From contig JALECJ010000056.1 in the NCBI GenBank assembly GCA_023515745.1, forward strand, positions 1,163,409 to 1,227,408: a stretch of 64,000 nt of DNA, given 5' to 3'. The DNA is from Amoeboaphelidium protococcarum. Taxonomy: Eukaryota; Aphelidiomycota; Aphelidea. The translations under genes were made by a program, and so were the position numbers. The notes under the pieces are model-generated. The model ran no database searches. It saw only the letters and a program-made list of their open reading frames with translations, and had not been told where the DNA came from. Shown here one piece after another: positions 13,585 through 24,249 of this stretch (positions are counted from its first letter, which is position 1; every line of letters starts with the position of its first letter).

Positions 13585-13991
13585 CTTGACGCTATTTTAT
13601 TATTAGATAGCAGAAGCTGTGTGTATATTAGTTATTACAAAGTTTAAATGTACAAAAGGAGTGAGGATGACAAATGTTAAACAAGTCGATAATGCGAGAG
13701 AGAGAGAGCAGAAGGAAATACTCAGCGGAGTATGAGGGAACGACCGGAACAACGGCAAAGTCTCTCCGGGAAGAAACGTCGTGACGAATGCTGAAATCGT
13801 TTCTTTACTTGACTCTCTTTCTCTCCTCTCTCTCTCTTTGCCTCTTTGTCGCGATTCTTTCGACATTTCTGGATTTCTCAACCTTTCTTTATAAGGTGGT
13901 CTGTATTTCCTCACTCTCTGAGAAAAATAGTTTACCTGTCCACTTCATTTAATCTTTGCGTTAAATCGGTTATAGAACTAGGAATATCATA
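13585..13991. promoter_or_regulatory. divergent promoter region between proteasome beta-3 and Doa10
   Basis: 407 bp separate two genes transcribed outward. The stretch contains a GAGAGA run at about 13694-13708 and a CT-rich tract at about 13798-13850, which may be promoter elements or plain simple repeats. No other gene is seen. Shared control of a proteasome subunit and an ERAD ubiquitin ligase is plausible but inferred from position alone. Confidence 0.45.
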
Positions 13992-16900
13992 ATGGAAGTT
14001 ATATGTAGAGTCTGTAGGTGTGAAGGGACGGATGATAATCCTTTGAGATAGCCTTGCCTGTGTTCCGGTAGTATCTAGTACGTGCATGAGTAGTGTCTAT
14101 TGGAGTGGTTACAGCGGTCTAATAAATCAAAGTGTGAGCTATGTGGCCATGTATTCAAGTTTAAGAATGTCTACTCTGTGCCTGATGATCAGATTAAAGA
14201 AGTTCCTGTTCACAAAATGCTTGTACTGGTAGTTGCCCGGTTGATCGGCAGTCTCATGTCTACTATTGCGTATGGCTGTAGGAGCGCGTTTGTTGTCATT
14301 GTTTGGGGCGTAATTGTTCCATTGTGCGCGTCTTCGATTCTGCATTTCTGTTTCAAGCTTAATGATGGCGGTGCGTCATCTGAGTCGGGTGGATCTATTA
14401 CTGGTGCTTTGAGTAGAATTTTGTCGGCTTTCAGTGAGTTTTATAATTATTCGTCATCGCGCCGAGTATTGTCGTCGTTCTTGAGTGATACTTTTACAAC
14501 ATTAGACGGATACAGTTTATTGAATCGTATTATTGAAGGTTTGCTTATTGGTATTTGCCTGGCTGGAATATGTTTGATGGTGATGTTGCTGCATGATTAG
14601 TTCAACTAAGTGGTATTTCTGAGATAGATTGATTAGACGCGTTTTGAATGGTTCACGCGGGATTAGTTGGAGCTTATGATTATTAAACTCAATGAGAAGT
14701 TGGGATTGAATGTCATTGTCGGTTAAAATTTGCAGTAGGAGTTGCTTGAACAATAGGCTGATCAGAATGATGAAAGTCTGAATATTGAAAGGGATTTTAC
14801 TCATAGTGTCGGTTAGGCAAGTTCAAGTTCTGTTAGTTCTAATCAATAAGAGGATAGACTTAACGATAGTGCTTACAATTTTAATAACCAGGAGCTGGAT
14901 GGCGTTGATACAAATTCATAAGACTAGTAGTAGTGGCCGTTTGAATAAGACAGGGATCATGTTTAGCCTGATGTCGTGCGTCTTGATGAGTTTGTATAGT
15001 TTTATAATGATTAAGCGCCGTGGTAAGATGCTGATGCTGATGCTGATATACCAGTTGAGGAAGGGTAAGCCGCAGTTATGCCTATGAACGAAGTTGAAGA
15101 GCTTCCTCGAATTCCTGATTTAGAGCCTGAAGATCATTAACCTGTAATTGATCAAGAACCAGCCGGTTAAAATGCAGGTAGATAAATTATTGGCGTCAAT
15201 AATGATCTGGATGATGTAGATATAGGAGATTTGGGATTGTTAGACCTGTTAGGATTTCGTGGTCCTATTGCAGGTCTTTTGATTAACGCTACGTATCTGG
15301 TGCTGTTCATGTTTATATTTATAACTGCATTTCTCAAAATTCCGTACAGTGTTGGCGTTTTGAGCAAGTAGTTTTTAAGCATGTTTGGAAGCGTCAATTT
15401 ATTCTCCCCGGTATAGATGGTGGTAGCTGCCGATGTAACTACTGTTTAAATTAACAATTCAACACTGTCGAATTTGGTTGAGTTGTCAACTAAGAATGGC
15501 AATCAATCGATTTAAGATATATAAATCTTTTCACCTGCTGTCATTGACTTTGCCGTGAATATCTTGCCCACTATCGGCCTGGGGTACTTGACTATGATGG
15601 CTGCCTGTGTTGCGCTCTTAATGCTTTCCACTGAGCACATAAAGATATTGCTTTTACCTTTGCGCCTGCTCGATGACTCTCGTTAGTTGGAAGGTGATGT
15701 CATGTCGTATATTCTATCAATATAGAGAAGAGTGAAAAGGATTCTAAACTTTTCTCTTCTATCCATTAAAATTGTCATTATCTTATTGCTAGAACTGGTG
15801 ATATTTCCATTAGCCTGTGGCGTGTTTGTGCATATCTGCGCGATGCCTCTGCTGTATGGTGCGGACTAAAATGGTAAGTTATTGTTAGGGCTGGTGGAGA
15901 ATGGTAACCTTTTAATCATGCTAATGGCACCTGTTCTGACGTGTGTTTACCATGGCTTCCTCACCTTCTCGGAATTCCATCAGTCATACTATAAGAGTTC
16001 TCTATTTCTGCACTGGTTTGCTGGCACAATGTACATGTTCTCTTTTGCCTACTTCACGTCGTACTTGAGAAAGTGCTTTAGACCAGGACTCTTATGGTTT
16101 ATTAAGGATCCAAGTACGTCTAATAATGATTTTAATCCTATTACAGAGATTCTTGAGAAGCCATTTGGTAGGTAGATGTAAAGAATATTTCTTAGTTTGT
16201 GGATGTACTTTCTGATCATATTCAGCGTGTTTGGCATCCCGTCCTTCTCCCTGCTCTTAATTGAGCACTGGGTTAATACGGTGTCATTTATATGGATTTA
16301 TGTAAGTACCTCGCAGCCATCAGATATGGTCGAATGCTTGAAGAGGGCTTTGAAATCAGCATCGCTCACTCAGCCATCATTTATCCCACTGCGTCTAGAT
16401 TTGCGTTTCGGATTGCCTGTTGTGTCTGTCTATGAGTTTTTTTGCATCCATATGCTCTTCCCCTTTGCTATAAAGCGGTCGAATTTGATTAATACATTCA
16501 CTATGGCATGGAGATAATGTTTATTCTATCTAGCGTCTTCACTAAAGCTTCGGTCATTCTTCTATGGCGGTATCTGGCCTGAAGATGATATATCTTTAGA
16601 TTCTTCCCGTATGGAATCTCATTTAACATCCAATGCATAGAATCCTCATGAAATATCTATCAATAAAGATGATAAGATCTGTTTGCAGAATGTCAGATCT
16701 TACAAAATGGATGAGCTAGATTACCATGGTCTTGTCAGAGTTATTGCATAGGATGATTTATCATCTTTGGCTGAAGTGAAGAAGGCGTTCGGGCAAGATT
16801 TGTAATTTCCACCTGAGGTGCGATCAGTCTCCTTTATAACGGCTACTGAGCATGGAGGCGTCGATATTACCGAACATCCAATGAAGAGATCACTGCTTAG

Positions 16901-18842
16901 ATCTATCGTTAGTCCGTTTTCTCACTGGAGGGATCCGTTTATGATACCAGCTTCATCGGCAGAGTCCAATTTGACTGAGAATAGACAATATACTCTTGAT
17001 CTGTACCAGTCGGTGATGGATCCTAGATTCGTGTACTTTACACACACGTTGCTTATGAACAGATACCTGAATGTGCCTGGTATCAATACCACAATGTTTG
17101 GAATTATACCCAAAACTAATTCGTAGGAACTGCTTACCGCTATAGTCTTTAAGCCAAGGAAATTTCGAATTAGAATGCGCTTGTTTGTATTTGGCGTGTG
17201 GGCTCTGATGGTCTGCGTTTAAGCTCTGTTCTTTTACATTCCAATTCTCATGGGTAGATAAATGGCCTAAAAAGTGCATGACTGCTTAACTTCTATTGGA
17301 TCATATTATAACATTGTTGAAAATGTTCCTAGCAGTACCGAAAATCCATTAATGTTGCATGACTGGTATGCGTTCACTATAGGATTCATCTTATTACTTT
17401 TGGTGTTGAAATTTGTCCAAAGAGCAGTTTATTTTATGCGCGATTGTCTCTACATGCCTTGGAAAGCTCTTGAAGTGTTATCTCATGCTGTAGACTAGCG
17501 GATTATTTAGAAGGTCCGTACTTTGTATGGAGCTGATGTCCTTGATGAGAAGGTAAATGACATGAAGGAAGACATTACGCGTCAATTTGAGTCCAACTAC
17601 ACCTTGGTCACTGCGATTTAAGATTATTTTAAAATTGGAGCAATGCTATCTACATAGATTATTGACTTGCTCTTATTGATAAAGTTTCGCCAGCTGGAGA
17701 ACAACGTACCCAGAGAAGAGATAAGATTGCTAAGTGCTAATAGCAGCCGGTTAAGCCTGTCTCTTTTGGACAAGATTAGATTGAGTTGGATCATGCTGTA
17801 CAGTTAATATCTATCCAGCGCATTATGGCTGTCAATTAGATAATTTGTCAGTTAAGGCATTGTCATGATGAAGGCGGCTTATTTAATTGGATGGTACTGT
17901 ATATTGTGCTTTTTGAATGCTATGCTTGTGGTTTTAGTTATTATTCGCCCCATATTGGATATTGTATATCTAGTTTTATCACTATAAAATGCTGGTTCTG
18001 ATCCGCGTAAGCTCAGTCCATAATTTGTTAATGCCACATCTCAACCAGAGACTCGATTCAGTGCTGGCTTTGTTTACAGATACGAAATATTCCCATTATT
18101 CGATGCGTTGAGTATTGGCTTTATATTTACATCGACAGTTATTCTGTTCATCGGTCAGTTGAATGTGGGCAATGTTTAGCGTTTGGCCAGAATTCCACCT
18201 GCTCCTCTGATGCCACTCCCAGGTGATGATGATAACGCTAGAATTGCTGTGTATTTTGTTCGGTGTCAGAGGCTTGCTGTTAGACTCTACTCCGTGCTAT
18301 TGTTCAAGATTTAATTGATTATTCATCAATTGTGGAACGATAAATTGAGAGATGTATCCATCAAAGATGTTCACCTGATCTGCTCATTATACATTTTGAG
18401 TGCTGTGGCTCTGATTGCTCTTCCTTTTACCAACTTGGTGTTTGTTCGCTTTATTGTATCAAAGATTCGATTCATGCTTCCTAGTGCAATCATAGAACTT
18501 TATTTATATAACTCGGAATTGTAGCCGTTGATTGACATTGCCGCATCCACAATGATTTATCCTCTGCTTTAGCTGATAATCCTAATGTACTTTACATCAG
18601 ACATACTGAGCTAATCCTTGGATGGTGTCATTGATAAGGCGTATGATGATGCATTTCTGGTTGGAAAGTAATTGTAAGATTTGAGCGAAGGTGAACGGAG
18701 ACAAATGGCGAGAACCTCCACTTTATCTTCTTCTACTTCTGCTGTATCCTATGGTGGCGATGATGATGGTATACTCCAGTAGATCCCTTAAGCTGCTGAT
18801 AACCAACCAGATGCTGCACCACACTAGTAATAATAATATTGA
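13992..18842 (+). CDS. DOA10: Doa10/TEB4-type RING-CH E3 ubiquitin ligase (ERAD)
   Basis: Polytopic ER and inner-nuclear-membrane ubiquitin ligase for ER-associated degradation, 1,616 residues. The N-terminus is a RING-CH finger at residues 5-57: CRVCRCEGTDDNPL, then PCLCSGSI and YVHE, and KSKCELCGHVFKF, with C4HC3 spacing. Many hydrophobic helices follow along the whole length, for example near 14480-14600, 15240-15330, 15540-15680, 15880-16100, 17370-17440 and 18380-18460, as in Doa10/MARCH6. All pieces are in one frame from the ATG to a TGA at 18840. It is longer than yeast Doa10 (about 1,300) and human MARCH6 (about 900), with acidic Asp/Gln-rich loops. Two of the first three TAG codons sit inside the RING, so the standard code would truncate it at once. 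Confidence 0.92.
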
Positions 18843-18849
18843 ACCGACG

Positions 18850-19061
18850 CGTATAATATAAAGTAAGTAAAATCTAAAGACAATTCAAATAAATGTTCTG
18901 CAAATCCGCTTACCATCCCTTACACCCAAATGTGCGGATCCACAGATTCCACGACAGTTTCAACTCACAAAGCGTGGATCCACACTTTATTGGTTATCTT
19001 ACTAAGAACATTTGAATCTGACATAAAATATATTCTTTATATTAATGAGTATAATATAAAG
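18850..19061. repeat. imperfect palindromic (MITE-like) hairpin element
   Basis: About 210 bp with nested inverted repeats. TAATATAAAG at 18854-18863 pairs with CTTTATATTA at 19035-19044 and recurs directly at 19052-19061. TCAAATAAATGTTCT at 18885-18899 pairs, with a 4-base indel, with AGAACATTTGA at 19005-19015. TGTGCGGATCCAC at 18931-18943 pairs with GTGGATCCACAC at 18974-18985. The nesting order is consistent with one long imperfect hairpin. It encodes nothing. It could be a miniature inverted-repeat transposable element or a structured 3' region of Doa10. Confidence 0.5.
18865..18895 (+). repeat. 31-bp direct repeat, copy 1
   Basis: Begins AAGTAAAATCTAAA and ends TCAAATAAATG. It matches 20851-20881 at about 28 of 31 positions. 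This copy lies in the left arm of the hairpin element. The pair brackets the nuclease-like gene. Confidence 0.55.
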
Positions 19062-19295
19062 TATCAGAACAAGCTGAATAGTGATTAACAGTGTGATGTT
19101 AAGCGTGTTATCCAATGTCAAATTATTGATCAAACATCCACTTTGAACCACTGCACCTCATGCGGCAGGATTTCCACGCTAATGCTAAAAGTGAAACATG
19201 CTCTGATAAGATCAGGCATAAAGTACAGTAAAATTTACAAATGCAATACAAGATACTATATTAAAATAATTAGAGCATAATTAATGAGTACTAAT

Positions 19296-20549
19296 TCAAG
19301 CAGATTATTAAGTCAAAGTCTCGATCTTCTTTACCAAGTCATCAGGAGCAATGCGTACGGTGGTATAACTCGGCGTCCCATTAACAAAGCCAGACATAAA
19401 CCGGGGCTACATAGGCTTTAGTTTCTAGGAGCGCGCGTATTTTATAGCATCGCTCCGGCCTTCTCTGATTGTCTTACCTACTTATTAACCAGAGAGCACT
19501 TCAGAAGACTTGGCCAAAGAAGTCTTTGCAGGAGTCTTCAGCTCTTCAGCTTCAACTACGGACGAGTCAAGATCATCACGCCCACAGGCAAGCAAACACA
19601 TTGAGATAACTTAAAGTATGACGCTAGTCATATTCTCAATGCCATATGACGAAGCAATCATCTCCCTAGAATAAGGGACACTATTATCAGAGGACTCATT
19701 AAAACAACTGGTAGTCCAAGTATATACTGCATCACGACTATCATTCTCCACAAAGATTTTGAAGGCTTTTTAAGAATGTAGAATTGTGGGACATCCCGTG
19801 GAAAATAATGTGGACAAAGTTTGAACGCCTCGAGAACCATGATGCCACATTTTGTCCGGTAAAAATGCAGAAGCTCTCTTGCACTCTGTGGCGAGCAAAG
19901 AGTTGCCAGACCAACCGTTGAAAACAGAATCAAGTCTTCCACGGATGTCATATTCGGAATTCGCCAGAATGCCACCGACTATGTATGATTCCTAATGGAA
20001 GTGCTCCACTGAAATACCGAGACAAGTCCCAATTCTAATAACCAGGCTTCCGAACGCGGTTTAAACAACATTTTCACTAACATTCTCCTCTAGACTAACC
20101 AATTTTCGATACAGACGCTTCACCAGGTGATCACTGGCCACTTTTTGCTCATAAATCTAGTACCAATCTAAGGGCGCGCCAACCAACGAGGCCAAATCAT
20201 TGAGAGAGTTAATCGGTTTCAATCCTCGATAAAGATATGGATTTAAAACGACATGCTAGATTTTAGATGCAGTGGGGGCTTTTACTATTTTAATACCAGC
20301 AGACATTTATTAATCAGAGTCAAAAAACTCCCATGTAGGAACTAATTGATCAAGACAAGCTTTATTAGCCAGAAACTTGGCCCTCATCAGCGCGTTAATA
20401 TCATCGGCTTACTCCACCCCAACGTCAAGAGATTCCACAGAGACTTGAGATTCATCATCATCACTTTCACTAACATAACTATCGACATCAGTATTTACAC
20501 GAACAAATATTGTCTGATCTCCACTTTTGTACTACGGCCTTCCAAGCAT
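19296..20549 (-). CDS. candidate PD-(D/E)XK nuclease-like protein
   Basis: 417-codon open frame ending at TGA 19296. The first ATG in the open frame is at 20549, but the frame stays open about 80 bases further upstream to a TGA, so the 5' end is uncertain. The N-terminal third is acidic (SESDDDESQ). The C-terminal half holds YDIRGRLDSVF followed by LLATECKRA, an Asp and an Glu-x-Lys at the spacing of a PD-(D/E)XK nuclease core. HHGSRGVQTL and a predicted strand FKIFVEND come after. The domain resembles restriction-like folds found in secreted or selfish-element proteins of some fungi and oomycetes, but that link is inference. No signal peptide is seen. Direct repeats bracket the gene. An alternative 105-residue frame at 19658-19975 exists but lacks such motifs. 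Confidence 0.6.
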
Positions 20550-20904
20550 TCTGCGGCAGTTTTATACAAATTACAGTAGGTGCCAATCCACAAAGTTTTC
20601 ATAGAAAGAAGTGAGAATTGACGCGTTTCACTTTAACCTCGTGTGTTATTAGAGTTCTCAATGATCAAAGACTCTCAATGATCAAGAAGAATCTGCGTTT
20701 TACGTTTCAAGAAACCAGAAAATATTACGCGTAAAATGAAGCGCGTATAGTAAATTGACTTCAACAAGTGGAATCATGACCTTTAAAAGTTGCCGTTGCA
20801 TTGAGGTACTACCTGGAGGTACTGGACTAGTTTAAATTTTGTTCAGAAATAAGTAAAATCTAAATGCAAGTCAAATAAATGAAATTCAATTCAAAAGCAA
20901 AAAG
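20550..20904. other. intergenic, upstream of nuclease-like gene
   Basis: Holds the 5' flank of the nuclease-like gene, including several ACGCG motifs (about 20621, 20728 and 20743), and the second 31-bp repeat. No further gene is seen. Confidence 0.45.
20851..20881 (+). repeat. 31-bp direct repeat, copy 2
   Basis: Same orientation as the copy at 18865-18895, with about three mismatches. It lies just beyond the stop of the sphingosine-phosphate phosphatase gene and upstream of the nuclease-like gene. No inverted partner is obvious here, so it may be the remnant of one arm of a hairpin element. Confidence 0.55.
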
Positions 20905-22509
20905 TCACAACTTTAAATACAAAATCAAACGAGGTATATGGTCGACAGCCAACATACCAATTCCAAAGTAAACTAGAAACTTCACCGTCATATCAAGAGA
21001 CAACTTGTTAAATGAGAACTCCATCCCATACTTTCCATCATAGTATTCCAGACTCAAAATATCCTGGATTATGAGAGTTAGATCGTCTTCATGTTATGAT
21101 ACTTCTTCCAGATGTTCATTACTAAGGCAGTACTCGGATAGGGAAGAAGATACACTCACACCAGAATCATTCCCGTCTTGAAGCACCATATCCCCTACAC
21201 TGTTATGACTATTGCGAGACGGGTGCAACAAATCCTCGGTATGATCCGTAGCACAAGATTAATCTTCACAAGCGACTGCTTCAGAAAGACCAGAACTCAT
21301 CCAACTATTCAAATGTCCCTCTCCGTAATAGGAATGCATCATGGCATATACGGGAGTGAGTAGAGCATTAAAGAAAGCCTTGGCCACCAAGCGCCATAAC
21401 AAGAGCATAGACATCATCAAGATCGCCCTCAAACAGATACCCCACACTGACAGCACTGGTATGTGGCTTCCATCAGCAGCAGCACCTAAGCCCATAAAAG
21501 AAAGCGGCAGATACCATCGCTACCAATCGAATACAAAAGGGATGGATGCACCATACTTGAAATCATTCATTCTAGCAGTCAAGGCAAAATCAGATGTACC
21601 ATATAATACACCAGCAATAACAGCGCAATTAGACACTGTATCAGCGTAACATGGACACTTTTTCATAGGCGATGGATGCATATGCACGAAACAGATATAG
21701 TAAATAATCAGCGATGCACCCAATACAACAACAGGAGGAGAATGAATCACGAATTGATCGATATTCAGATAATTAATAGCTATAAACTACCACCCCAGAG
21801 TTATAGACATTCCCAATGCACCGCCAACCTGAACATCAGTAAATGAGTGCATGCCACAATAAACGCGAGACAGTGGAAGAGCAATAGCATAAACCATCAG
21901 TAATCCAATAAAGATCATATCTCCATTCGAAAACGGATCCATGCGCCCTTCATACAGTGGCAGTATATAATGATGCAGCATGATAAAGGTGACGATCGCT
22001 GTACTATTACACGCATGCGTAGATGGCGCACCATATTCCTGAGTGTGATAAGATCCTTTGGTATGCAGCAGACGCGTAACAAGTCGATCTTTTATCCTAA
22101 AGATTAAAGAGTTTACATTCGGCCCATCTCCACTATGTTTAATGTCATCCAGAGCGGGTGGTCTAGGCAGGCAAAGGTAATCTTTAAGGACACCAGTGAA
22201 CGCCACACACAATCCACAGATGATGGTCATATGGCGAGCGAAATAGAATTCAGCATGCAATCCACCATTGTCATAGAACAGAAATAGTAGCGGGAGTCCA
22301 ACAAGAAAGGCGGTATGTGTACCCATAGCTGTCAGAACAACAGCGCATATAAAATCCAAAAATGGTCCACGCCATCTCTTCTAGAGCTAATTTATTGCAG
22401 ACAACTCTGATTAGATTCTATTCCACGCAGCGACTCTAACTCGATGTCTCAGAGAATTACCCCGCAATTTCTGCTACTTTTTATATTAATACAGATTTTG
22501 CATTGACAT
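20905..22509 (-). CDS. sphingosine-1-phosphate / long-chain base phosphatase (PAP2 family)
   Basis: Integral ER-membrane PAP2 phosphatase, 534 residues, dephosphorylating sphingoid base phosphates. The three PAP2 motifs are present in order: KDYLCLPRP (KxxxxxxRP), a PSTH motif in YGAPSTHACNST, and SRVYCGMHSFTDV (SRxxxGxHxxxD). The N-terminal basic stretch before the first helix (RHRVRVAAWNRIQ) resembles the LCB3/SGPP N-terminus, which is why I use the ATG at 22509 and not the first internal start. About eight hydrophobic helices follow. A Ser/Asp/Glu-rich loop at about 21090-21250 precedes a last helix. Usual family length is 400-440, so this protein is long because of that loop. It lies head to head with MRT4. 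Confidence 0.88.
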
Positions 22510-22861
22510 TTTATGTTATATTAGCAATACAATGCTAAACTAATGTTATAATAAAGCGATCTGCAATGACGCAATGGCCAAGGCAATGTGAAGTCTCAAT
22601 CGATTCGACGGAAACGAGTGAAGCGGGGCTGTCTGTTGACATTTCAGCTTTATTTACTCGATCGGTCGGCGTCGCTCTCCGTCCGTTTGACATGAAAAAT
22701 CGTGAGAACACAAGACGCGGTCTCTAATGGCAACCTCCTCTCACGGAGACGGCCTGAATCGCAACTTTGAGCAAAACGCGCAAATTTACTTCAACTCTTA
22801 CTTTTAATTACCGTTAAATTAGGCTCGTTAAAATATACACTGATAGTCACTCGTAATAACA
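22510..22861. promoter_or_regulatory. divergent promoter region, lipid phosphatase / MRT4
   Basis: 352 bp between two outward-transcribed genes. It contains GC-richer patches around 22600-22780. No gene is seen, and I could not name a specific element. Confidence 0.4.
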
Positions 22862-23758
22862 ATGCCTAAGTCTAAACGTGCCAAGATTGTCAACTTGACC
22901 AAGGTGCAGAAGAAGCCAGCGCAGGAGAAAAAGTCTGCGCTAATACAGAATATCCAAGACAATTTGGCTCACTATAAGAATGTTTACTTGATGCGCACTT
23001 TCAATGCAAGAAATCAATTTTTGAAGAATTTGCGTGATCAACTCAAATCGTCTATCAGTACTGGTGGTGATGATAATGATACTGCGGGCCAGCTACATGG
23101 AAAGATTGTATTTGGAAAGCATGCTATAATGAAGGTCGCGTTTAATACCGCTCAGGATATTGACTTTGGCGCTGATATGTCTTCTGCTATTGAGCAATTC
23201 TCTGCACAAAAGAATGTTGGCCGAATGAACGCGTAATTGTTTCTGCTTTTCACTGATGCGAACTCTGAACAGGTTAAACAGTATTTTGATAATCTGCAAG
23301 AAGATGATTATGTACGCGCTGGTGTACCAGCTCCGTTTTCATATACTATTCCAGCTGGAGTTATGTACTATCCACTGTTGACAGACTTGTAAAAGACTGA
23401 AGATTCTGCGGCTGTTGGTGGGGGAGATGATGAGATGATGGAGCGCGATGTTCATAGACTTCCCCTCCCTGCATCTATGGCTCAGCTCTTGCGTACTCCT
23501 CATTATGGAAACATTCCAACGTCGTTAGATAAAGGATAGGTGCATGTTATGCGAGACTTTGAGGTGTGCAAGCAGGGATAAGAGGTGAAGGTTGAGATGG
23601 CGCGTGTCCTTAAGCTTCTTAATGTTCAGTACAGTGATGGCTGTATGGTTGGATTCAAAGTTGAAGTGTTGTGTCAGCTTGATACGATTAACGAGTAGGT
23701 GGTATCCTTAGTCGATGTAAGCAGCCAAGAGGATGTTAACATGAACTCTGATAAATGA
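22862..23758 (+). CDS. MRT4: MRT4-like ribosome assembly factor (P0-like)
   Basis: Nucleolar and nuclear 60S biogenesis factor of the uL10/P0 family that occupies the P0 site on pre-60S particles. 298 residues with TGA at 23756. The N-terminus MPKSKRAKIVNLTKVQKK and the following KNVYLMRTFNARNQFLKNLR match MRT4, as do IVFGKHAIMKVAF, QLFLLFTDA and YFDNLQEDDYVRAG. The C-terminal part DFEVCKQG then MARVLKLL matches the MRT4 core. Two additions make it about 60 residues longer than yeast MRT4: a Gly/Asp-rich loop near residue 65-75 and an acidic segment around 23400-23450. The Gln in NAQLFLLF is TAA. Confidence 0.92.
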
Positions 23759-24249
23759 AACGTTTGATTTCTAATTACTTCGTTTACTGTGAATTTGACA
23801 CGCTCATAGGCGATGCAATTGAGTCCATAGCTATAAACAACGCTTTACTTCATCGGAGGCACGTGCGTTTTATCGAATATAACAACAATACAGACAAGAA
23901 CTGAGATGATAAAAACGATCTGAGGAGTGAATCAAAGCAATATCAATTGTTAAATGGAATTTTCAGAATCCTAATAACTAGCATCAACCAATCACTAGAA
24001 ACGGCCATTAAGATGACAAGACTACGAATACAACACGCAATACGCCGCATATAATAACTTATGCTTTGCTACTAAAAGGGTGGAGATTCAGATTATTTCA
24101 GCAGAGAGTAAGTACTGTTAATTTATGGTAGTGATTAAGGCACGCAATGCGCAATCTTATGAAAACACTATGAAACTCTTACGCAATTTCAACAAACAAC
24201 AAAAAGCCTACTAAATTATTGTTCATGTAATAGCGTTCATACATATTTT
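23759..24249. other. convergent intergenic
   Basis: 491 bp between two converging stops. AT-rich. I see no ORF with coding character, no tRNA-like cloverleaf and no repeat. Confidence 0.45.

Larger units (their letters stand above)
18843..19295. other. intergenic with hairpin element
   Basis: Convergent 3' region between Doa10 and the nuclease-like gene. Most of it is occupied by the inverted-repeat element described at 18850-19061. The remainder (19062-19295) is AT-rich with no visible gene. Confidence 0.5.

Noticed and set aside
19658-19975. 105-residue uninterrupted frame (begins MAFWRIPNMTS)
   Set aside because: It lies in another phase of the nuclease-like gene; the longer frame has conserved-looking D...ExK motifs and an acidic N-terminus, so this one is a shadow.
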